Source: Dryomyza anilis (Eukaryota > Arthropoda > Insecta > Diptera > Dryomyzidae). From it: a stretch of DNA of 64,000 nt. A program made the translations under genes and the position numbers. How positions within the stretch are numbered: position 1 is the stretch's first letter; the number at the start of each line of letters is the position of its first letter. Under the pieces are notes generated by a model that saw nothing but the letters and a program-made list of their open reading frames with translations, did not search any database and was not told the DNA's origin. Positions 55,821 to 64,000 of the stretch are shown here, piece by piece. The DNA lies in assembly GCA_951804985.1 (NCBI GenBank), contig OX638132.1, positions 16,535,529 to 16,599,528 on the forward strand, written 5' to 3'.

Positions 55821-58800
55821 GTGAGTGTTTGACAATTTTCAAAAAAAAAAAAATTAAAAAAAATGATAATAGTATGACCTAAATTTATATGGCCTCTCTT
55901 ACAGCACGACGACAGGTCTTCAAGAAACTCGAGATTAAGGCGAATCGCAAGAGTTACTCAAGCAACAATCGCAATTTGAAGCGACAATGTCGCGATGGGC
56001 GCACCAAGCTGCAAATGTCCATGTACGGCGATAACACAAAGAAGATCCGTAACTATCTGATAAATCACAAGGACATGCAGCGACTGTACCAGAAGATGCC
56101 GGTGCATCTGGTGGTGGACAACATTAATCAGCGTACGTTTGTGATGCGCAAGGAACGCGATCGTCTGCGATATCGCTTAGATAAGAGGAAAAAGGTCTAC
56201 GAAAGCAAACTGGTGAGTTGAGAAGTCTTTAGGCTTAGCTTTAGTTTGAAGTGAATTTGAAAAGAAAAATCTATATATTTACAGTTGGAGCGAGCATGGC
56301 TGGAGAATCGCATCAAGTACGAAAATGAATTCGTGCTCGAAGAGGAACTCAAGTCGCGCACGTTTCGTAAGAAAATCGAAAATTCGAATGTACGGCTCAA
56401 GGCCACTAAGACCATCAATGGCACCTACAGGAAAATGCTGCAGGTGTTGCAGCACGACGCGATCTTTTACGAGCCGATACTGCGTTCGCTCAGCAAGGAC
56501 ATCAAAGATCAAGCTAGTTTCATTAAGCATATTATATTTCTGGGCATGCCGGCCATAGCGAAGTTCAAAGACTTGAGCGAAGAATATAGAGTAAGTATGT
56601 CTATAAATGATTTTACTACCGTCAGTATTACACTCATATTGTACAAGATATAAAATTATCGGCACATATTGCAACGTCCCTTATGAGGCGTGACAGACTA
56701 GAAAAGGCATATCGGTCAATCTACGTCAAACTTTATGAGGCCCGATCTGTTTAAAAGTTCATTAATATAGTCTTTTTCTGGCAGTTTTACCCCTTAAAAA
56801 ATTGAATGATTTTGAAATGTTGAATTTGCATTTAGTTAATATACTGTAGCACGTGAACCATAAGTTCAATATTGAATAATTTGATCGCATTTTAAAGGTT
56901 ATGAATTGATCATTCTATTGGTTTACTCATTTTTAAAACATCTAATACATAATAAGAAATAATGGTCCGAAAGTTTTAAAACTAATTTAGGTGGTCGGCA
57001 CATAATTTTTTTTATTTTTTTTTTAAACCATCACAAAACTACATCAATAATGTAGCACCAACACTAAAAAATTTAAGATTTCATGGATTTTTCACTAAAC
57101 AAGCTGGTTATACGCAATTTTAATAAATTGACGTCTTTCAAACGTCAGATGTTATTTGCCCCAGCCCAGGCTTGAATCAGGGACCTTTCGGCTCACAGTC
57201 CAACGCACTAACCTTGACCTGCCGACGCTACAGTTTGTATTTTTTTGTATGTTTTAAAAATGAGTTATAAATTAGTAAATAAATTAGTAAATTGTTCAAT
57301 TGAACTTATGGTTCAAGTGCTACAGTAATTTAACTGAATGCAAAATGTTGAATTACAACGAAATTTTTGAATTTATTAAAGGGTGGAACTATCAATAACA
57401 TTTTTTTTTTTAAAACATGAAATACGTGTGAAATATTTTTCGACATAGAACATAAGTGCAAAGTTTCATAGAAATCAAAAATAGTAAATTTCAACGTGAC
57501 GTCAACGGTTTGACGTGACCGATGTACGTTTTTTTTTAACAGCATCTTGATAAGTATCGCTTGCTGGTTCGATTCAGCTTGTCTATCTATTTAGTTTCCA
57601 AAGAGTAATTCTGGATGTGAAAATAAGCATGACATGCTTACTTTCTCTTACGCACTTTGATGTTGGCAATGTAGAGAGGACGTGTTTTTCTAATGTTTAA
57701 AACATGATTTTTAAAAATCGTGTTGTGTATAACAAATCGTATACTCGTTTCCAACTTCATGACGGTGACGCTGTACTTTACGCGAAATTTCTTGTGCGCG
57801 ATAATACACGAACGAAAAAAGAGTGTTCGTTCTGTGAGGCCATTTCAAGCACAGCTTCGCGCACAGTACAGTTTCACTGTGTTTGCACCTAAAATTGTGT
57901 CTTTAATAAAAACCAGTTGGGAAGGTTAGATCACTTGGGAAATTTTAAAGTAGGTGTTATTATGATAGTTAGGATTATCAAAATTATAGTCGGTCTAAGC
58001 CGATTATAAATACCCTACACATATGTGTGGTTACCATTCAAATTGGTGTATAGGTCACCAGGGTATACGAATCCTGAAAATAACTACAAATTTTCCATCG
58101 CTGAAGAATTTTCATTCATTTGATACCCACATTTACAAATGGGTAGGTGTACCGAATTTCGATTTTTTTTTTTAACCACAAGTCGTTTCTCCGGCAACCA
58201 TTATTGTCATGTATTTGAGCATGAGTCAATATATATTTGACCAAAAAAAGTTTACCTAAGCACGTATACAGTAAAATTGATCTGTTTATATACATTTCAT
58301 ATGAGGTATTTGAACAGAAGTAGTCGGTTCTCTGGTCACAATATTCCGATCATTCCAATTTTCTTGTTCAGACAGCTTAGATATATAAGTAATTAAAATC
58401 TAAAGTTTCATTGCTTTAGCTCTTCTACTTTTTCTGTAATCGTGATTTCAACAGACAGACGGACATACAGACAGACGGACAGACAGACGGACGGACAGAC
58501 GGATATCGCTAAATCGACTCAGGAGGTCATGAATATATATACTTTTCCATACCGGAGATGCTTTCTTCTGGGTGTTACAAACGGCGTACCAAACTGAATA
58601 TACCCTTTCAGTCTTAGTGTGGGGTATAAAAATGGGTTACATTAAAACTGTCATAACTCTTTCAATATATACTCCACATGCAGAGTGTTAGTTTTATATT
58701 ATTGGGAATTAAGAGAAAAATCATCTTGTGTATCAAAAATTTCAAATGGTTATTCGTGTTTTTCCTGATTATCTGTCAAAAACATAAAACAAAAATTACG

Positions 58801-61800
58801 TATTTTTTATACAAAAGTGGACATGAAAAAAAAAGCTTCCAAATGCTCTTATAAATATTTTTACAGGCATAATGTCTGAAATGTCTTCTTTCTAACGGTG
58901 TTAAACATACCTGCGTTAGTTTGCCACACGTCATTAAGTGTCATAAATGAGTTTAAGTGAAGAGAAAGGTACGAAAATAGTAAAATAATTTAATTAAATT
59001 TTGTTACTTTAATATTTCAGTTTTGCCTTTTCTGTCATTATAGTTGACAAAACTGGCTCATATTTGGTATGGTAGTTAAGAATTGTGATATGTACCATAG
59101 TACCTAATATTATCAGAATATCTCTTACGATGGTTAAGTTATGTAGTTTCAAAAGAATGGTAGGCGTAGCAGTTGGCCAATCACGCCCATATTAAGAATG
59201 GTCATGCTCAATTACAGTATGTATCTAAATACCAATTATAAACAAAATATCTCATTCCAAACAAAAGTTATAGTCGTTTTACCATTTCAATTATATGACA
59301 GGTGGGCGTGGCAATGGACCAATCTTGATAATTTTCAAATTAAAATCTATTCATAGAACATGTATGCTTAGTGGAAAGTTTCGTTAAGTAGTCAGGAGTT
59401 ATAATATTTTAAAATTTTGGTTATACTGAAGATGGCATGCCCTTCTCCACGTCCCTTCCCTATGTCCAACCATGCCCATATTAACTTATGATACTTTGCT
59501 TCCATTCATAGTACTCTACTCTTAAGAGGACACGAGTATAGCATTTTTGAAGATATGGTTATATGGAAGCTACCACGCTCATAGGTCCAATTCCTCCCAA
59601 ATATGGAAAAAAGAAAAACAACTACAATATACATAGGACACATTACTTGGATATAAATACGGTCGTGTTGTTCCCGGGTATTCAATGATATCACTATTCG
59701 TAAAATGAATTTCGCAAATTCGCGAAGAATATTTTAATAAATTCCACAAGATTCGCTTCATAGCTTTCGCTCTGAGGATCACTGGGAACGTGGAACATGA
59801 ATATTTTTCTTTCAGCCATGATTGGCGGCATATAGAACAAGACATTCATGGCATTAGTTTAACTGAAAAGCCCGTTGCGAAATAGCATTTGACAATTTGA
59901 ATTTTTAATAAATATTTAAAGACCGCAATGAAACAATTCAAAAAACGAATGACAAAAATATAAAATTTCAATACTAAAAAAAGAGAGCAGTTTTCATACT
60001 TACCTCACCTTGTTAAATACACCTTGGTATTCAGATAAACTTATAAAATTGTAAATGTTTTTTTTTTAATTTTTTAATAGGTGTTTCAAATTATTCAGTT
60101 TTTATTTTAATTCCAGTTTTTAATAAAGTATTTTTTTAGTATTAACAAATCATTTTTTAAGAGCAATAACTATTACATACTTGATCATGATATCAAAACC
60201 TAGACATATTTATTTTGCCTATCGAACATAAAATTAACAAACAAATGGTGGTCAAAAATAGTTGTTGAAGTGCATTTTTTTTTTGACAAAAACCTTATTA
60301 ATCAAATCGTTCTTTTTTTTTGAGCAGCAAATGGAGGATAAGTCCCGCAAGAACATTCAATTCCAGCTGCAGTCGGTCGCTAATTACAAGAAGGACGGCC
60401 TGAAGCGCATAAGTCAGGCGTTGCCCAAATTCAAACCCATGGAGAATATGTCCAAAATAAAGCGTTACGTACGCGAAACGGATAGTATGAATTTCTTGAA
60501 GAATGAGCTGGAAGCGATCGAAAATACCATAAAACAGGTAAAGTTCGCCACACTATGTTCGCAGGCCAAAGAAATTTATCCACGGTAAGTCCAACTTATC
60601 TCAAGAATGTGACATACATTAAAACTTTTGTGTTTTATGCAGCATTAAATCGCAAGTGGACAATAATGAGAAACTCTACAAAATGATCTCAAACAATATT
60701 TTGGGACATCATAGCATGGGCTTGAGAGAAAAACGAGCTGAGGTGCTGCAGGGTGTGCTCATCAATAATTTGACAGAGGAGCAAATCATGTAGGAGCTTC
60801 TCGTTTATTAGATTGCAACAAAATAAAATAAGTTATAATTGAACATATTTTTAGACGGCAGGAAACGATCAAAAACTTACAAGAGGATATTGCGCGTGAG
60901 GATGAATTCGAGGCAAAGACACTGGCGCATATGAAAAATCGTGCGGATGTATTTGTGTTATTACGGTAAGTATTATAATTTAGTGAAGACTTAAGTTAAT
61001 ATTTATATTAAGTCGACTTCTTCTTGTATTTTTATACCCTACACCTAAGAGGTACACGGTATATTAAGTAAGTGCTTATATTGTAACGACACTTTTGGAG
61101 GCGTGGCCGGTACAAATAACAGTTCGGAACCAATAATCAAGTATTCAAGATATACGGCCATGTTCCGACTTTTGATCGAATTCCAATTAAATTTCATATA
61201 AAATTTATAAACAAACGGTTATTTGAATATAAATGATCAGATAACAGATCACAATGGACCGATCTCGCCAATTTTTTCGCACATATAGCGTAGGTATAAA
61301 AGTAATCTAAGTTTAATTTATCTAACTCTTCAATTTTTTAAGTAGTAGGGATTTCAACAGACAGACAGACAGACAGAGAATATATATACTTTTCCATACC
61401 GGAGATGCTTCTCTAGATGTTACAAACGGCGTACCAAACTGAATATACCCTTTCACTCTTAGTGTATGGTATAAAAAAAATTATGAAATGTTAACCTTAC
61501 GGATCTCAACATATATTTTTTAAATAGGTGTGATTATTATTGCACATTGTTCTCACCACTAAGATGTGGAGTATTTCATAGTCGGGCCCGATCGACTTTA
61601 AGTCCCGGCCATGTGACTTAAACACCTTCCCTCCGTTGTTTCCCAACCGCCTATCGGAATGTCCCTGTTTTGGGCTGCCAACAGTTTGACTGTCGATCCA
61701 TCCTCATGTTTTGCAGGAGGGGAAATCCATAGCCTGTACTGAAGGCGAAGTGGTAGCGCGGATCTCGAGATCACTTTCAGTTTTGACCCCTTCCAAAGTT

Positions 61801-63941
61801 CACCATCTTGGCGATGGAACTGGTCAAAAATTCCAGTTGTCCCTGTGAGCCGCATGCCGCAAATTGTAGTCCCCCGGACTACCAGCTTCAATTGTGTACA
61901 AAAAGCCATCTTCCGAACTGATCCTGCCATCAGGATCCGATTCGTCAATGATTGCTACTTGTAGATCCGCTGGAGTGGCCTCGAAATTGGTGGACTTTTT
62001 GGTCCGTTTCGGGGTTTTCTCCTTGCGTTCCTCCTCCGACCTTTGCCTCTTGGCTGACTGTCCCGAGGTTCCTGCCTTTGACCCGACAGAGATTTTGCTA
62101 TCCAAAACCTCGTCGGATTTGAGTTCTGATTTGGATTTGGAAGCATCCTCTCTTCTATCAGGACCTTTCTCTTGTACGCTTTTTTAGGGGTAAGTATGGG
62201 TTGTTTTTCTGGGGCGCGAGTGTGGGGGCTTTGGTGAGCACCCACCGTTCGTAGCTTATCACCACCTGCGTGTGCTTCTTTTTGAGTGCCAAGTCTCAAT
62301 CAGTGAGGCTTGTCTGATCCCTAGCACTCAGTTTTTTAAGATGCCGGTGCAAGTACAGCGATGACCGTCTTGTCGTTATCATTGGATTCCGTGTCCGAGC
62401 ATGCGATGACTTGTGAGGGTTGTCAGGTGGGGGCGATACCAGTTTGCCTGACTAGGCCATGTCTTTCAAGCTAATTTTTAGCGGTCGTTTTTGTCTTATC
62501 GGTTGTTTGTTTGTTGTTGTCGTTTATTTTCAGGTCCCACGAGTTGCGGAGAAGTACAGCACCACCCGCACAAAGATACGGGTGGGGATAGCTAAGTTCG
62601 GAGGTCGCCATGTATCCGATACCGCCGCTAGCGACAGTGCAAGTGTACCTTAATCCAGACCAGGGGACAGAGGAGGTGGAAGGGAAAGTTAGGATGAGGG
62701 AAAGGTGGGATGAGAGGACCTCAGACCTGTAGTCAGAGAGCAATAGATGGGAGTTGAACCATTAATGGGCATAAACTGAAATTCATTCTTCCTGACCCTA
62801 GCTATCTCCATCCTATAATAGGACACTGAGGAGGTTATTTCCAGTTGGCACCCACGTGGAGGGTTTGGAATGAGGATTTTAGCATTACTTTGTTAATACG
62901 TACATTTAATATACCTTGGTCATAATGAGATATAATAATTTAATTTATAATTTTGTTGTATAATTACAGCTACACATTATGGAATCTGAATGATGTACTA
63001 CGACATGTGGATCGACCGGCCAAGGCCATGCATGTTACATATCCGAATTCGTATCTGAAGCTGCCGTTGCTCAAATTCGAGATGCTCACAATGCGTGCTT
63101 GCCCGCCAGAACTTTACGATGAAAATAGTGAGTTTTCTGTTTTGGACGTTGTAGCATTAATGTAAAATAACTGGATTACAAAAATGTGTATTTATTAGGG
63201 CAGCCCTATTGATCAATTAATCAGTATCTTTATTAATCACACTTCTGATTAGTTAATTAATCGATTAATCTGAAACCCTGATTAATCATAACCCCGATTA
63301 ATCTGATTAATCAGAATTTTAAATATTTGAAAATGAAACAATTTTATTCCACAAAATTTTGTCAACTTAAATAATGTGAAAATTTACTTTTAAAATAATT
63401 AAAAAATAAAAGCAAGTATTTTAGGTGTTCAAAAAACATAATGTATTTTTTAATATTTCGTGACAAAGAAATTAAAAGTAAGAAGTAAAAAATGCTGATT
63501 AATCAATTAATCACAATTTTGATTAATCAGCATCGTGATTCTGATTAATCGAAAATCGTGATTAATCAACTTATCAAAAATTGATTAATCAAACAATTTG
63601 ATTAATCGATTCATCGCACAGCATTTTTTTGACACAGTATTTATTTGACAATTTCTCATTAATTGAAATTTTACAATTGATTTTCATAATATTTAACAAA
63701 GTATTTGGTTATTTTTTTTTTAGTAAAACGATGAAATTTATAAAGAAATATATATTAAATCATTTTGCAGTTGATTCCATTATGCGTGTGGTGCAGAAGA
63801 AAGTGCACGTTCTGATGTCACATTACAAGACGGAACAGTCTCGCGAAAAAGTCAAAGCTTTTCGTAACGAGTATCACCATGTATTCGTGGAAAACATGGA
63901 GACGGATGATTTGGGCGAGGGCGGCGATTCTCAGAAACATA
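55646..63941 (+). CDS. coiled-coil axonemal protein, ODAD3/CCDC151-like, copy B (8 of 9 exons in window)
   Basis: Exons: 55646-55820, 55905-56212, 56285-56590, 60328-60584, 60643-60789, 60855-60965, 62970-63127, 63771-63941. Exon lengths equal those of copy A (175, 308, 306, 257, 147, 111, 158) except exon 8, which is 171 against 168. All eight are open in the joined frame (544 codons plus one base), so this is not an obvious pseudogene. Most residues match copy A. Changes cluster in surface-like coiled-coil positions and in the acidic end of exon 8 (LGEGGDSQKH against YDDGDGSQH). Mobile elements in the introns differ from copy A, so the duplication predates them. The upstream region also keeps some similarity (GTTTTTCCCATCAAT at 39024 and 55428), so proximal promoter sequence was probably duplicated. 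The last exon lies beyond the window. Confidence 0.8.
55905..56212 (+). CDS. copy B exon 2
   Basis: Acceptor CTTACAG, donor GTGAGT. Same length as copy A. RRQVFKKLEIKANRKSYSSN. Confidence 0.9.
56285..56590 (+). CDS. copy B exon 3
   Basis: Acceptor TTTACAG, donor GTAAGT. Same length as copy A. LQHDAIFYEPILRSLSKDIK. Followed by a 3.7-kb intron against 1.1 kb in copy A. Confidence 0.9.
57165..57235 (-). mobile_element. tRNA-derived SINE head fragment
   Basis: Complement of GTTAGTGCGTTGGACTGTGA and CCGAAAGGTCCCTGATTCAA, matching the A-to-B box region of the SINE at 17112. The body is missing. Confidence 0.7.
57911..58627 (-). mobile_element. DINE-1/mini-me-like repeat, subfamily A
   Basis: AACCAGTTGGGAAGGTTAGA to TCTTAGTGTGGGGTATA, with a GACA/GACG tract at 58452-58502. 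In copy B intron 3. Confidence 0.8.
58628..60327 (+). other. copy B intron 3 remainder, no feature assigned
   Basis: AT-rich. 59040-59520 has the look of an old repeat (CCCATATTAAGAATGGTCAT, AGGTGGGCGTGGCAATGGAC) but I found no second copy or defined ends here. Confidence 0.4.
60328..60584 (+). CDS. copy B exon 4
   Basis: Tandem acceptor GAGCAG (60322-60327), so an extra Gln is possible. The 3' third and the next intron nearly match copy A base for base. Confidence 0.9.
60643..60789 (+). CDS. copy B exon 5, weak donor
   Basis: IKSQVDNNEKLYKMISNNIL to NNLTEEQI. The donor is GTAGGA, a poor match to GTAAGT. Unspliced reading ends at once (ATG TAG). Confidence 0.82.
60855..60965 (+). CDS. copy B exon 6
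   Basis: Acceptor TTTTTAG, donor GTAAGT. RQETIKNLQEDIAREDEFEA. Confidence 0.88.
61033..61625 (+). mobile_element. mini-me-like B repeat interrupted by an A repeat
   Basis: Starts TATACCCTACACCTAAGAGG (B, plus), changes at about 61130 to minus-strand A sequence (ACAATGGACCGATCTCGCCA to CTTAGTGTATGGTATA at 61472), then returns to B-type sequence (CATAGTCGGGCCCGATCGAC) near 61580. Confidence 0.65.
61598..62299 (-). pseudogene. retroelement ORF fragment with DUF4780-like block
   Basis: Minus strand. Basic region SAKRQRSEEERKEKTPKRTK, then ADLQVAIIDESDPDGRISSE, then, in another frame, LKVISRSALPLRLQYRLWIS and LLAAQNRDIPIGGW. That order (basic segment, VAIID..DPDG box, then LKVI..L...R.WI...QN..I....W) resembles the DUF4780-type ORF of insect retroelements. 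At least one frame change separates the parts and no reverse transcriptase follows, so it is a decayed fragment. Composition is clearly more GC-rich than the surrounding intron. Confidence 0.6.
62300..62760 (-). mobile_element. GC-richer flank of the retroelement fragment
   Basis: Continues the composition shift upstream (minus strand) of the ORF, with CAAGCCTCACTGATTGAGAC, and stops abruptly near 62760. Probably the element's 5' region. Confidence 0.45.
62970..63127 (+). CDS. copy B exon 7
   Basis: Acceptor AATTACAG, donor GTGAGT. YTLWNLNDVLRHVDRPAKAM to RACPPELYDEN. Confidence 0.9.
63190..63630. repeat. GATTAATC-rich block in copy B intron 7
   Basis: Palindromic words such as TGATTAATCAATTAATCA recur at 63215-63320 and 63495-63610, on both sides of an ordinary AT-rich centre. 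The two sides face each other like subterminal repeats of a small mobile element. Absent from intron 7 of copy A. Confidence 0.6.
63771..63941 (+). CDS. copy B exon 8
   Basis: Acceptor TTTTGCAG, donor GTATGT. DSIMRVVQKKVHVLMSHYKT, ending in an acidic run. One codon longer than copy A. Confidence 0.88.
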
Positions 63942-64000
63942 GTATGTTATATTCTGAACTCAAATTAATTTTGTATTTTAATTAAAATTAATTTGCGGAA

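Noticed and set aside
56279..56674. 131-codon minus-strand frame
   Set aside because: Antisense shadow of copy B exon 3.

Overview
This window is nuclear DNA of a higher fly (Diptera, Schizophora, probably a calyptrate such as a blowfly or relative). The case for this is strongly AT-rich sequence, short conserved exons separated by long repeat-filled introns, clean GT-AG junctions, an orthologue of Drosophila lap (like-AP180), and dispersed repeats with GTCY tracts of the DINE-1/mini-me kind known from dipterans. There are no prokaryotic features. The species cannot be named from the sequence.

Layout, all genes on the + strand. (1) 1-25435: the 3' two thirds of lap. Twelve exons join with consistent phase into 659 codons, from the late ANTH domain to the stop. 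The 5' exons lie upstream of the window. (2) 25436-39160: 3' UTR and intergenic DNA made mostly of small inverted-repeat elements, plus a foldback element at 33323-36818 whose 776-bp arms appear to be perfect inverted copies. (3) 39161-50733: a complete nine-exon gene for a 582-residue coiled-coil protein that looks like an axonemal outer-dynein-arm docking protein (CCDC151/ODAD3 type most likely). (4) 50734-55645: repeats, including a damaged second foldback element with another element inserted in it. (5) 55646-63941 and beyond: a second, head-to-tail copy of the coiled-coil gene with the same exon structure. Its ninth exon is off the window.

lap is an endocytic clathrin adaptor. The coiled-coil pair would act in motile axonemes, which in flies means mainly sperm and some sensory cilia. 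Nothing suggests that the two loci cooperate.

The introns and intergenic DNA hold most of the unusual sequence: a palindromic MITE family whose arms carry the first codons of a mariner-type transposase, a tRNA-derived SINE nested in another element, several private tandem arrays in introns, two elements that seem to carry fragments of host genes, a DUF4780-like retroelement ORF, and a GC-rich element holding a 7-bp minisatellite of about 600 bp. I found no self-contained new system. The best leads are the tandem duplication with a local conversion tract, a possible alternative last exon of lap, and the captured coding fragments.
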